DNA from: Pseudoxanthomonas wuyuanensis | GTDB taxonomy: Bacteria > Pseudomonadota > Gammaproteobacteria > Xanthomonadales > Xanthomonadaceae | DNA: 64,000 nt | Assembly: GCF_900215535.1 (NCBI RefSeq) | Contig: NZ_OCND01000008.1 | Coordinates: 124,001 to 188,000 of the forward strand | Direction of reading: 5' to 3' | Shown here: piece after piece, positions 44,661 through 53,663 of the stretch | How the letters are laid out: every line of letters starts with the position of its first letter | Numbering within the stretch: the stretch's first letter is position 1 | Translations under genes and position numbers: made by a program | The notes under the pieces: model-generated | Seen by the model: only the letters and a program-made list of their open reading frames with translations | Databases searched by the model: none | Told to the model about the DNA's origin: nothing

Positions 44661-47255
44661 TCAGCTCAAAATAATCTGGTACAGCAGCGGCACGATGTTG
44701 AAGGCCGGCCGCTGCGCATGCGTCACGCTGGACACCGCCGTGCAGACACCGGCGGCATTGCAGGCCAACACCCGGTACGTATAGGTGCCCGACGGCCGGG
44801 CCAGCGACGTCCAGGCCAGGTCGCTGCCCTCGTAGACGGAGGCCCATGTCACCCCGTCCACGCTCTCCTCGACCACGTACCGCACCGCCCCGCTCACCGA
44901 CGACCAATTCACATAGTCCAGGGTGGACGGCAGCTGCCCCAGCGGCCACTCGGCTTCGGCCACCAGGCTGCCGCCCAATTGGATGTAGTCGGTCGTCGTA
45001 TTCTGGCGCGCGTTCTTCTGGTGGCGCAGCACCCCGCCCTGGTCGTACATCGAGCGGATGGTGCCGGTGCTGTGCGCGGCATGGGTGCGCCGGCCGTGGC
45101 CGTCGTAGCGATAGCTTTCCTTGCCGGTCGCCGTGCGTAGGCGGTTGCCGTAGTCGAACACGAAGCCCTGGCCGTTCTTGTTGTTCAGGTTGCCCTGCAC
45201 GTCATAACCCAGGCCAATGACCGTGCTGCCCGTGCACCCGCCGGCCTTGATGTTGGTCAGCTGCCAGTTGCCGTCATAGCAGTAGTGATGGTCCCGGCCC
45301 GGGGCCACCACCCGGGTCAGGTTGTCCAGCACGTCATAACCGTAGCTGGCGGTGCCGAACATCGGCGAGACCGCCTGGGTCAACCGGTCCAGGCCGTCAT
45401 AGGTCAGGGTACGGTTGCCGCGCTGGTTGCGGCCGGTGGCACCGTCGCTGATGGCGGCCACGTTGCCGTTGTGGTCGTAGTCGTAACTGTCGCTGAGGAA
45501 CGCGGTGCTGCCATAGGCATCCCGGCTGGTGTCGGGCAACTGGCGGGCGTTCTGCGCCAGCGTGTGCACGATGCCATTGCCATAGGTGAACTGCTTGATG
45601 GCGCCATTGGGGTAGTAGCTCACGCCGGTGGCATACGTCCCGGCCCGCGTGGCCTGCCCCAGCGCATTGGGCGCATAGGCCACGGTCTGCCCCGACGGGT
45701 AGCGGGTACTGGCCAGGTGGCCGTTGCGGGTATAGCCATAGGACATGGCCCAGGCCTCGCCGTCGGCCGGGCTCAGACTTTCGCCGGCCAGCAGGCGGCG
45801 CCGGTTGTAGGCGTAGCTGTTGTGCGTCGCCACGCCGGCATTGGTGGTGGTGACCTGCTTGACCTGGCCATCGGGCCAATACGTCCAGCGCTGGTTGCCG
45901 TTGCCGTCCGGGAAGGCCAGCGTCGCCACCCGGTTGCGCGCGTCGTAGCTGCGCTGCACGCGGCGGCCGGAGGCGGCGGCTTCGCCGGTGTTGCAGCTAC
46001 TCAGGCTCAGCAGGTTCAGGCCCGCGGCCGAGCCCAGCAGGTTGTCGGCGTTGTCGTAGTCCAGCACCGTGGCCTTGGTCTCCGGCTCCACGACCTTGCA
46101 CAGCCGCTGGTAACCGTCATAGACATAGTGGCGCGAGAGCGCGGTCGTCGTGTTGGCGTTGCGGCGGCCGATGGCTTTGGGTTTGCCGAACGCGTCGCGA
46201 CTGATGTCGGTAAACGCACCTTCCGGGTGGACAATAGCCGTGGGCCAGTCGTAGGTCGGCTGGTCGTAGGCCATGTAGCTGGTCGTCGTCTTCTGCAACC
46301 GGGGGTTGGTCACCTCGGTCTTGAAGCCCGCCAGATAGCGGGTGGTGGTGGTCAGCGGCCCCAGTTCGCTGTCCTGCGACACCGATGTCACCCGGCCCAG
46401 GGCATCGTAGGTGGTCTTGGTTCCCTTGAGGTTGGTGTCCGCGTAGTTGGCCTGTCCGCCGGTATTCATCGGATAGGACTGGAAGGCCAGGCGGCCTTCG
46501 GGGTCGTAACGTTTGATGACCTCCGACAGGGTGCCGCTGACATTGCCCAAGTCGAGCGTCTGCTCGACCACCGGGCGCCAGAGGGCGTCGAAGATGAGAA
46601 TCTTCCGGCCATTGCCGGTCAGTGTGGTTTGCCGCCAATGCCCCGCCGGCATGCCGTAGGCCGCCGCGTTGCCGGTGGCTGCGAAAGTGATTGTGGTGGG
46701 AGCCCAGGCGGAGGTATCGCAGACTCCCAGCTGCGTCTCCGACGGGTAGGTAATCAGGTTGATGCGCCCCATCGCATCGTAGCCATAGCAGGTCTTGTAG
46801 CCGTTCTCGTCGGTGACCGAGGTAATCCAGCCCGCGTCGCTGACTGTTGCCGATTGCGTAGCGCCCGTGGGGGATTCCGGTGTACCCGGGTACTTGATGG
46901 ATTGCGGAATGCCACGCTTCCAGGCGGTGGCCGTGGTCACGTTGTTGTTGCCGTCGGTGATGGTCTTGAGCGTGCCCAGCTGGCCGCTTGCAACCGTGGA
47001 CGTTGAATCGTAGGAAAGGGTCTCCTGCAGCTTGCCAAAACTATAGGTCTTCCACGGCAGCGCCTTCCAACCATAGTCGGTCCGGGACGTTTCGCTGCCG
47101 TTGGTGGTGGTGCGCTTGACCTGACCTAGCACCCACAACGATAGATCGTCGTGGTACTCAATCGTTTCAGTCTTGCTATAAGTCTGTGCCTGGACCAACG
47201 ATGGCGATAGCAGAGCACCGACTAATACTCCGAATACGCTTGCTTGCAACTTCAT
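44661..47255 (-). CDS. RHS/YD-repeat cage protein without core or tip
   Basis: This 864-residue protein has a signal peptide (KLQASVFGVLVGALLSPSLV, then QAQ). The mature part begins SKTETIEYHDDLSLWVLGQV, a segment found inside full RHS proteins, and holds about 15 YD repeats (YDALGRVTSV, YDPEGRLAFQ, YDGHGRRTHA). Near residue 765 it reads DYIQLGGSLVAEAEWPLGQL, where RHS proteins normally lead to the core. Instead a fibronectin-III-like module (VNWSSVSGAVRYVVEESVDG) follows and the protein stops. AAGGAG precedes ATG 47255. It appears to be the middle part of a split RHS protein. Confidence 0.85.
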   Translation of the reverse strand: MKLQASVFGVLVGALLSPSLVQAQTYSKTETIEYHDDLSLWVLGQVKRTTTNGSETSRTDYGWKALPWKTYSFGKLQETLSYDSTSTVASGQLGTLKTITDGNNNVTTATAWKRGIPQSIKYPGTPESPTGATQSATVSDAGWITSVTDENGYKTCYGYDAMGRINLITYPSETQLGVCDTSAWAPTTITFAATGNAAAYGMPAGHWRQTTLTGNGRKILIFDALWRPVVEQTLDLGNVSGTLSEVIKRYDPEGRLAFQSYPMNTGGQANYADTNLKGTKTTYDALGRVTSVSQDSELGPLTTTTRYLAGFKTEVTNPRLQKTTTSYMAYDQPTYDWPTAIVHPEGAFTDISRDAFGKPKAIGRRNANTTTALSRHYVYDGYQRLCKVVEPETKATVLDYDNADNLLGSAAGLNLLSLSSCNTGEAAASGRRVQRSYDARNRVATLAFPDGNGNQRWTYWPDGQVKQVTTTNAGVATHNSYAYNRRRLLAGESLSPADGEAWAMSYGYTRNGHLASTRYPSGQTVAYAPNALGQATRAGTYATGVSYYPNGAIKQFTYGNGIVHTLAQNARQLPDTSRDAYGSTAFLSDSYDYDHNGNVAAISDGATGRNQRGNRTLTYDGLDRLTQAVSPMFGTASYGYDVLDNLTRVVAPGRDHHYCYDGNWQLTNIKAGGCTGSTVIGLGYDVQGNLNNKNGQGFVFDYGNRLRTATGKESYRYDGHGRRTHAAHSTGTIRSMYDQGGVLRHQKNARQNTTTDYIQLGGSLVAEAEWPLGQLPSTLDYVNWSSVSGAVRYVVEESVDGVTWASVYEGSDLAWTSLARPSGTYTYRVLACNAAGVCTAVSSVTHAQRPAFNIVPLLYQIILS

Positions 47256-48007
47256 CCCCAACTCCTTGGCGCATGAATCAACGATCTAAATCACAGCCTT
47301 CAGGTCCGCACCACGATGCGGGCACAGCTCTTGGCAATGGCCAAGGGGCGGCCAAACACGCATTTGGTCAAATGCCGTCGACACACAGCAGACCACGCCA
47401 CCGAAGGCGGGCTCCCACAAGTTCATTCTCACCTGATGATGTCCCCAAAACGGCAACGAAGGCTGCCAGCCCTACCATGTCTACTACCGCAATCCCCTAT
47501 CACTGATGATCTTCGATCAGATCATCACACTTCCTCTCCGACCAACACGGACCGAACCCTTGCTCCCCATTCTCCGCAGCATCATCCCGCTGCGAACCAT
47601 ATGCCGCCAAACATATCTCTATCGGGAAGCAAAAGGAAGATGGAAGCGTTGGTAAACGCATGTACCTATTGCGGTCGTGTAGTTCAAGCTGCGGGTAGTG
47701 TTGTGTCATAAGCAACTGATCAGCACCGATGCGGTACGGCGACCCGCCAAGGTCCGACAACCGCGAAGTCAAACGTGAGCTTTCAGCACACGTAAGTTGG
47801 CCTGATCACTCAGGCGTCGCGGCATCTCCGGTCAGAAGCGTTGGTTGGTAGGCCTACCGGTCTATCGCACTTCATGCATTTACCGACGGAGCGCAGGTAG
47901 CAGATGCAATATTTGTTCCAGTATGTCGGGCAGTACACCCCCGCCACCTCCCCAATTTTCTGTACTATCCGGCTTCGGGAGGGCATACGCAGACAAGGAG
48001 TTCCGCT
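47256..48007. other. 752-bp intergenic region between RHS island and lasso locus
   Basis: No supported gene. A 12-bp perfect palindrome GGTAGGCCTACC occupies 47847-47858, upstream of the GntR-like gene, and could be an operator. The promoter of the RHS operon should lie in its left half. AT content is higher than average. Confidence 0.4.
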
Positions 48008-48634
48008 ATGAGTGGGGTCCACTCCAAGAGCGCATTCCTGTACGCACAGATCAGGCGTTCGCTGCAGTCGGGGCGCTATGTGCCTGGGCAGCGGATCGAT
48101 CCGGCCACGCTGGCCGCGGAGTTCAAGACCAGCGCCACGCCGGTCCGCTTCGCGCTGTACCGCCTGGTGGGCGAAGGCCAGGTTGCCGATCATGCCCGCG
48201 CCGGCCTGCATGTGCCGTTGCCCAATGAAATCGCCTTGCGCGATCTCTACGACTGGATGGAGCGCCTGCTGCTGATGGCCTGCGACATCGGCATCGCACC
48301 CGTGGTGCGCAAGCCTGTAAAGCCGGAGCTTTCCTCCGCTGACGATGACCTGGTCAAGCTGACCTGGCAGCTGTTCGACGCCATCGCCCAGGCAACCGCG
48401 CACCGCTCCCTGCACCTTGCCGTCAGGCAGGCCAACGACCGGCTGGCGCCGATACGGCGCGCCAAGCGCGGGCTGTTTGAACACGCCTACGACGAACTTG
48501 CAGAACTGATCCACTATTGGCACAAACCCGACATCCCAGCGCTGAAATCCGCGTTGCGCGGCTATCACGAACGCCGCAAGCAACGGGTCCCGTGCATCGT
48601 GGCCCGGCTGAGTGAAGAAAAGAGCGTGCACTGA
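48008..48634 (+). CDS. GntR-like transcriptional regulator of the lasso locus
   Basis: This 208-residue protein has an N-terminal winged helix (FLYAQIRRSLQSGRYVPGQR, IDPATLAAEFKTSATPVRFA, LYRLVGEGQVADHARAGLHV), the GntR pattern, and a helical C-terminal domain reminiscent of FCD (HRSLHLAVRQANDRLAPIRR, FEHAYDELAELIHYWH). AAGGAG precedes ATG 48008. It lies 246 bases upstream of the lasso precursor on the same strand, so it is a plausible regulator of the locus. The ligand is unknown. Confidence 0.82.
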   Translation: MSGVHSKSAFLYAQIRRSLQSGRYVPGQRIDPATLAAEFKTSATPVRFALYRLVGEGQVADHARAGLHVPLPNEIALRDLYDWMERLLLMACDIGIAPVVRKPVKPELSSADDDLVKLTWQLFDAIAQATAHRSLHLAVRQANDRLAPIRRAKRGLFEHAYDELAELIHYWHKPDIPALKSALRGYHERRKQRVPCIVARLSEEKSVH

Positions 48635-48806
48635 ACCCTGCGAAGTCGCTACCGGCACTGGCCGGCGACCGGTGAGAGCAATCGCCCGGCTTGGCTCACC
48701 CGCACTAAATTCATTTACTTTAATAATCCAGCCGCTTCCCGACCAAGCACCGCCGGGACGCACGTCACACCCGAAAATAATTATCTGGTTACAACGCAAT
48801 AATCAT

Positions 48807-48836
48807 TTGAAAATCAAAATATCTGCCTCCTACGCT
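48807..48836 (+). promoter_or_regulatory. candidate promoter of the lasso operon
   Basis: An AT-rich stretch starts with TTGAAA (48807-48812) and has TACGCT 18 bases later (48831-48836), about 45 bases before the precursor ATG. It is the best -35/-10 pair I see in the 246-bp gap, but the -10 is weak. Confidence 0.35.
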
Positions 48837-48880
48837 GCGCGCGTCATGGGACCGCCATGACGCCAACGAAGGAGACAGAC

Positions 48881-49027
48881 ATGAACACCAACGAAAACGC
48901 ACGTACCAACGCGCCGGAAGAAGTCATCGTGCTGGGCGTCGCCAGTGTCGAGACCAAGGGTCCCGGTGTCGGGATCGAATTGGCTGGTCCCGGCCAGCAG
49001 ATGGCCAACGGCATCTCCGAGGAGTGA
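48881..49027 (+). CDS. lasso peptide precursor (48 aa)
   Basis: The precursor reads MNTNENARTNAPEEVIVLGV, then ASVETK as the end of the leader and a 22-residue core starting Gly27. The leader motif E.IVLG.AS.ETK with penultimate Thr25 is the usual proteobacterial lasso signature. The core is GPGVGIE (27-33) followed by LAGPGQQMANGISEE (34-48). The only acidic residue in ring range (7-9) is Glu33, so the Gly27-Glu33 macrolactam would be a 7-residue ring, like the xanthomonins. AAGGAG precedes ATG 48881. It is too short for most gene finders. Confidence 0.9.
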   Translation: MNTNENARTNAPEEVIVLGVASVETKGPGVGIELAGPGQQMANGISEE

Positions 49028-49080
49028 TCAACGGGGCGCGTCGATGTGGCGCGCCCTCACTCTTTCCCAGGGAGGCATGC

Positions 49081-49758
49081 ATGCAGTACCAGTTGCGCGA
49101 TGGCCTGTCATTCTGTTTTGTTGACGAACATCCTGTATTCCTGGACATACGGAACGATCGCTATTTCATGCTACCTGCAGCACTTGAATGTGCATTTACT
49201 GCACATATCAACGGTCAGATACCGCTTGCAACTTCGCTCTCCGAGCTGCTTGGCAGCAATGAACAGAACGCAGAAGAATCACTTCAAAGCAGAAGCTCAT
49301 GGGGTGACGAACCGGCCACGCGCAGTGCGATGGAGGAGCAGACGGCGGACGAAATGCTGTCCATCCGTGTGTTCTTGGAGGTTCTTCTGACCGTCATCAA
49401 GATCAGAATCCACCTCAAGACAATGGGCCTCGAAGATGCACTGAGAGACCTGGCTACCCATCGCAAGAGGAAGGCGATTCTCGCCGAAGCAGCCATCTTC
49501 AAGTCCATTGAATCAAGCATCACAACTGCAACAAAGCAGTTTCTTCGTGCGCGGAGGCTGGTTCCAATCAAATCGACGTGCCTACTCGACTCGCTTGCGC
49601 TGGCGACATACCTGGCGAACCGCCGTCTTCCAGCGAAGCTTGTATTCGGCGTGATGCTCTCGCCCTTCTCGGCTCATTGCTGGGTCCAGTTCCGCGATAT
49701 CGCCTTGAACGAAACTGTCACAGAAACCGCAGCCCATACGCAGATCCTGGTGTGGTGA
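49081..49758 (+). CDS. lasso peptide maturation protein B (RRE-transglutaminase fusion)
   Basis: This 225-residue protein combines both functions usually split into B1 and B2. Residues 1-50 (QYQLRDGLSFCFVDEHPVFL, DIRNDRYFML) are a PqqD-like leader-recognition element. The C-terminal half is the transglutaminase-like leader peptidase with Cys167 (IKSTCLLDSLAL), His199 (PFSAHCWVQF) and Asp206 (RDIALNE) as the likely triad. GGAGG lies 5 bases before ATG 49081. Its stop overlaps the ATG of the cyclase gene. It should cut the leader after Lys26 of the precursor. Confidence 0.93.
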   Translation: MQYQLRDGLSFCFVDEHPVFLDIRNDRYFMLPAALECAFTAHINGQIPLATSLSELLGSNEQNAEESLQSRSSWGDEPATRSAMEEQTADEMLSIRVFLEVLLTVIKIRIHLKTMGLEDALRDLATHRKRKAILAEAAIFKSIESSITTATKQFLRARRLVPIKSTCLLDSLALATYLANRRLPAKLVFGVMLSPFSAHCWVQFRDIALNETVTETAAHTQILVW

Positions 49759-51524
49759 TGGGGTACAAGTTCATCGCGCTCGTATCCGACGGGAACCAGG
49801 AGATTCCGCTTGTCAATGCCGGCGCGCTGGAAGCGCTCGGCATGAAGTGTTGTCTGACGCAAGATCGCCTGCACGTTTTCGTCGCAAGTGGAACGCCCAC
49901 GATCCTCGTTCCCGGCCGAGGACTGCTGATAGGCCATCTGTTTACCCTGAGTGGGCAGCCCGTCACCGGAGAGTTGATCTTTGACCGGACGGACAAGTCG
50001 CTCCAGACGCATCTCCTGGATAGCTTTTGGGGCGAATACGTGGTTGTAGAGCCGCAGCAAGCCGACGGCTCTGGCGCCAGGTTCCTGCGCGACCCCTCCG
50101 GCGGTCTGCCGTGCTTCTACGGCCTTCATTCGGGCGGCCGGTTTGTCACCTCCAGCGTGTCCATTGCATGCGATCTTGGCCTTTGCAGCCGGGAAGTGGA
50201 TTGGGACTTCGTCATGCATGCGCTGGTCTACCCCTATCTCAGATCCGAGCGGACAGCATTACGTGGAATCAGGGAATTGCTTCAAGGTTGCTCCCTGGAC
50301 ATCAGGGGAGGACAAGCATCCACGACAATCATATGGTCCCCTTGGACATTCGTTGCGCCGAACCGACGCCTCACCAGCACTCGCGAAGCGACATCCATCG
50401 TGCGCAGCGCCGTTTCGCTGGCCGTCAAAGCATGGGCCGAGATAGATCGGTCTATCCTCCTTGAACTCTCAGGTGGGCTCGATTCCTCAATCGTTGCAGC
50501 CTGCCTGCGCGAAGCCGATGCCAGGACGATCTGCTGCACCATGGTGGCGCCGGTACCCGGAACGGATGAGCGGCAGTACGCGAGGCAGGTGGCGGATCAC
50601 CACCAGTTCGAACTGCTGTCCGCGGATATCGATCTGGAAAATGCCCGATTTGAATTCCCACCGCCGCAGGATTCGACTGTGCCAGGAATGGGAATCCTCC
50701 ATCACCCCGTCGACTCCGCGGTCGCCGCGCTTGCAGGCACGCTCGACGTGGCTAGCCTCTTCTCCGGCGCTGGAGGCGACTCCATCTTCTGCTACCTACG
50801 GGGCGCCACACCTGCAGCGGATGCATTCAAGGAACGGGGAATGTCCGCCGGTATCACCGCTATCCGGGATCTGTCCACCCTCCATCAATGCTCCCTGACA
50901 CAAGCCGGCAGATTGGCGCTCAGGAAGCTCATTCGCGGTCCCAAGCCGCATTGGAAACCGGTCCACGAGGGCGTTGACCCGACGAGACGCAGCATTCCCT
51001 TCGATGCGCATCCGTGGTTCGACACGCCGGAGAATGCACTGCCGGGAGACCAGGAGCGGATATCCGACCTGGCTGGAACACAGTCGTTCCGTGATGGGGT
51101 GGCGCGCAGCGCTCGCTGGCCAATGCGTTACCCGCTTCTCTCGCAGCCAGTCATGGAGGCGTGCCTAAGGGTACCCACCTGGATGTGGATCGCCGGGGGC
51201 AGGAACAGGTCCATTGCGCGATCCGCGTTCTCGGATGCACTGCCCAGTGGAGTATTGAACCGCAGAAGCAAGGGCACGTACACCAGGTACTACGCGGCCA
51301 TCCACGACAGACACCGGGACGCCATGCTGAGCTTCCTGATGGATGGCATGCTCGCATCGCGCGGCCTGCTCGATCTGGATGAACTCAGACGAGAAGCGGC
51401 ATCCGCCCATCACCCGGAGCGTTCGCTGAACACGCGACTGTTCGATCTTTGCATGGTCGAGAACTGGGTGCGTCATCAGGGAGGTCCATCAGCCCCCCGC
51501 CGGCTGCCCGCGTCAGCCGTGTAG
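49758..51524 (+). CDS. lasso cyclase C (asparagine synthetase-like)
   Basis: This 588-residue enzyme should form the macrolactam by adenylating the Glu33 side chain. It has an N-terminal glutaminase-fold region without the nucleophilic Cys2 (MGYKF...), as in lasso cyclases, and an asparagine-synthetase ATP pyrophosphatase domain with SGGLDSS at 238-244 and the later LFSGAGGDSIFCYL. It is translationally coupled to B (TGATG). Its 3' end overlaps the convergent isopeptidase by 49 bases. Confidence 0.95.
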   Translation: MGYKFIALVSDGNQEIPLVNAGALEALGMKCCLTQDRLHVFVASGTPTILVPGRGLLIGHLFTLSGQPVTGELIFDRTDKSLQTHLLDSFWGEYVVVEPQQADGSGARFLRDPSGGLPCFYGLHSGGRFVTSSVSIACDLGLCSREVDWDFVMHALVYPYLRSERTALRGIRELLQGCSLDIRGGQASTTIIWSPWTFVAPNRRLTSTREATSIVRSAVSLAVKAWAEIDRSILLELSGGLDSSIVAACLREADARTICCTMVAPVPGTDERQYARQVADHHQFELLSADIDLENARFEFPPPQDSTVPGMGILHHPVDSAVAALAGTLDVASLFSGAGGDSIFCYLRGATPAADAFKERGMSAGITAIRDLSTLHQCSLTQAGRLALRKLIRGPKPHWKPVHEGVDPTRRSIPFDAHPWFDTPENALPGDQERISDLAGTQSFRDGVARSARWPMRYPLLSQPVMEACLRVPTWMWIAGGRNRSIARSAFSDALPSGVLNRRSKGTYTRYYAAIHDRHRDAMLSFLMDGMLASRGLLDLDELRREAASAHHPERSLNTRLFDLCMVENWVRHQGGPSAPRRLPASAV

Positions 51525-53653
51525 TGGCCACGCTTCATCAGGTTCCAGCGCGCGTACAGCGGTGCTTTCGCCGCATCCGGGCCCTCGTATCCCTGCAGCC
51601 AGAAGCGGAACCAGTCGACGTTCCGCTCGTACGCAGCCAGCTTGTGCTTTGGCTTGAACTTGATGTGCGGCTCGTCAGGGAACACGTACATGTCCGCCCG
51701 CTTCATCCGGACAAGCGGAAGCGCGTACTCCACTGCCAGCAGGTATTCCTGTTCCGGCATCTGGAAAAGGATGGGCGCCCGGATGCTGTCCAGGTTGAAA
51801 ACCGGAGACATCATCCGCCAGCGTTCAGGCGTTTCATCAAGCGGGCCGAGTTGCCAATTGCTCTTCACGCCGGTGCGAAATCCCTCTCTCAGGCTGTTGA
51901 ACAGGTACCAGTTCGGCGTAAGCGATGGCGACGTAATCGAGGCCGCGGACAGCAGGCCGGAGCGCATGAGCGTCCACATCGTTACCTCGCTTCCGTAGCT
52001 CAAGCCACCCATGCCAACCCTGGAAGGATCTATCCGGCCATGTGCGGCTAGCGCGTCCACCGCGCCCTTGACCGCCGAAAGGCCCTGGTCGTAATACCTG
52101 ACGACATCCAGATAGCCAGGATTCGCATTGATACACAGCGCCGATATTCCATGTCCGGCAAGTGTCATCAGTGGCCACTCGTCCCCGACACCACCGCGCA
52201 AGAATCCCTCGCAGCTGTAGTACGTCACGAACAGCGGGGCACGCTCCGCGCCGGGCGCCGCGAACAGCCAGCCGGAGAACTCTTCCCCGTGCTCATCCTG
52301 CCATCGGAACAGTTCTGCTGGCACCGTTGCCGCAATATCTGATGCCAGCACGGCATTCGGCTCGAACAGCGGCGTTCTCCGGCCGGTTTCGATATCGATG
52401 GCCTCGAGCCGCGGCGGGCGATCGGCCTCCGCAGTGACGCACACCAGCGCGTCGGCCGAAACGCCGCATGGGACATCCTGGAACCGCTGTTGAGTGCTGT
52501 CCCCTCCCAGCAATCCACGAGACCGGACGACGAAATCGACAACGCCCCGTTTGACGTCCCACCGGTAGATCGACTGCGCTCTCCCTTCACGCCTGTCGGT
52601 GACGGTAAACAACACCTCGTCGTGCCCCGGACGCCACTGGAGCGCCGTGATGTTTCTGCCCGCGCACAGCGGATCCTGGCACGTCACCACCTGGCCAGCC
52701 CGCGCGCTCGGCGCGATTGCGAGTTCGACATCCGGCTTGGAAAATCGCCCCGCCGCGTCGCCTACCCTCGTCAGCAGCGCAATGCGTTCGTCGTCGGGAT
52801 TCTGCGCCCATTTCCAAGGCGTCAGATGCTCCGGCAACCCCAACGTTGACGGCGCCTGCCCGGGCGCCTCCGACGAACCGACATCCCGCACCTCCAGCGT
52901 TTCCAGGTCCAGTTCCTTCCAGCGGCTTCCCCTCTTGCCCAGCAATGGTCCCGGTTCGAACCACGGCCCCATGAAGCGCTGGGTCGCTGCCCTTCCCTGC
53001 AGCTGGCTAGAACGGAACAGCCCGGCGCCGACGAAGACCGTATCGTCGATGTGCACTCCGCTGTCGTATTCGGCCTGCTCCGCAGCGATGATCTCCTCGC
53101 GGGTAGCACCCACGCTGTATCTCAGGACGGCGCCACCCCTGCCCAGTTCGAAGTCCCGGATGTCCGCCGGGTCTGACGTCATCGGTGCGGCACCGGATCC
53201 GTCCGCAGCGGCACGCCATACCTCGGCTTTTCCATCGAAGAGCGCGCGGTAGAAGATAGCGTGACCATCGTGCGCCCATATCGGGATGGCAGGGATGGAA
53301 AGCCCCGTCGAATAGTCCCGAAGCGGAGTTCCGCCATCTGCGATTCTCCGCGGTGGCGCGCTCCCATCCACGTCCTGGATGTACCAGAACGTGTCATAGC
53401 GGTTGTGTTCGATCGATGCCTGCTCCACCCGGAAAGCAACGTGCCGTCCGTCCGGCGAGACGACCGGCCCGACTATGTCGGCCACTTCCAGCAACCTCTT
53501 CGGGGAAATGCGCACTGGCTGGGCCTCCGCGGCGAAGGAAAGCAGCGACGCGCATAGCAGCGCAACCGCTACAACGCCCGGATACCCGGTGCGACTACCG
53601 GAGGCCGCCGGCACGCGCACATCCATGCAGACCAAACCTGCATCACCAGTCAC
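51476..53653 (-). CDS. AtxE2-type lasso peptide isopeptidase (S9-like)
   Basis: This 725-residue protein has a signal peptide (TGYPGVVAVALLCASLLSFA) and a beta-propeller starting RISPKRLLEVADIVGPVVSP, which is the hallmark of lasso isopeptidases. The catalytic domain has Ser552 in GMGGLSYGSEV, His663 in PDEPHIKF, and Glu634/Glu636 in QMPEQEYL. The Ser-to-His distance (111) equals that of AtxE2 (S527/H638), and a Glu lies near the expected AtxE2 Glu610 position. It cuts the lasso isopeptide bond to linearise the peptide after re-import. A GAGG precedes GTG 53653; ATG 53626 is an alternative start. Confidence 0.92.
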   Translation of the reverse strand: MTGDAGLVCMDVRVPAASGSRTGYPGVVAVALLCASLLSFAAEAQPVRISPKRLLEVADIVGPVVSPDGRHVAFRVEQASIEHNRYDTFWYIQDVDGSAPPRRIADGGTPLRDYSTGLSIPAIPIWAHDGHAIFYRALFDGKAEVWRAAADGSGAAPMTSDPADIRDFELGRGGAVLRYSVGATREEIIAAEQAEYDSGVHIDDTVFVGAGLFRSSQLQGRAATQRFMGPWFEPGPLLGKRGSRWKELDLETLEVRDVGSSEAPGQAPSTLGLPEHLTPWKWAQNPDDERIALLTRVGDAAGRFSKPDVELAIAPSARAGQVVTCQDPLCAGRNITALQWRPGHDEVLFTVTDRREGRAQSIYRWDVKRGVVDFVVRSRGLLGGDSTQQRFQDVPCGVSADALVCVTAEADRPPRLEAIDIETGRRTPLFEPNAVLASDIAATVPAELFRWQDEHGEEFSGWLFAAPGAERAPLFVTYYSCEGFLRGGVGDEWPLMTLAGHGISALCINANPGYLDVVRYYDQGLSAVKGAVDALAAHGRIDPSRVGMGGLSYGSEVTMWTLMRSGLLSAASITSPSLTPNWYLFNSLREGFRTGVKSNWQLGPLDETPERWRMMSPVFNLDSIRAPILFQMPEQEYLLAVEYALPLVRMKRADMYVFPDEPHIKFKPKHKLAAYERNVDWFRFWLQGYEGPDAAKAPLYARWNLMKRGHYTADAGSRRGADGPP

Positions 53654-53663
53654 GTCGGAAGCC

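Noticed and set aside
45285..47006. A 573-residue plus-strand frame opposite the RHS cage gene
   Set aside because: Val/Gly/Arg-rich shadow of YD repeats with no recognisable protein.
37689..47255. A T6SS-delivered RHS effector island
   Set aside because: No VgrG, PAAR, Hcp or chaperone gene is near, and all RHS pieces have N-terminal signal peptides.
47500..47772. A 90-residue minus-strand ORF in the 752-bp gap
   Set aside because: No ribosome site, no motif, and its composition is unlike the neighbours.
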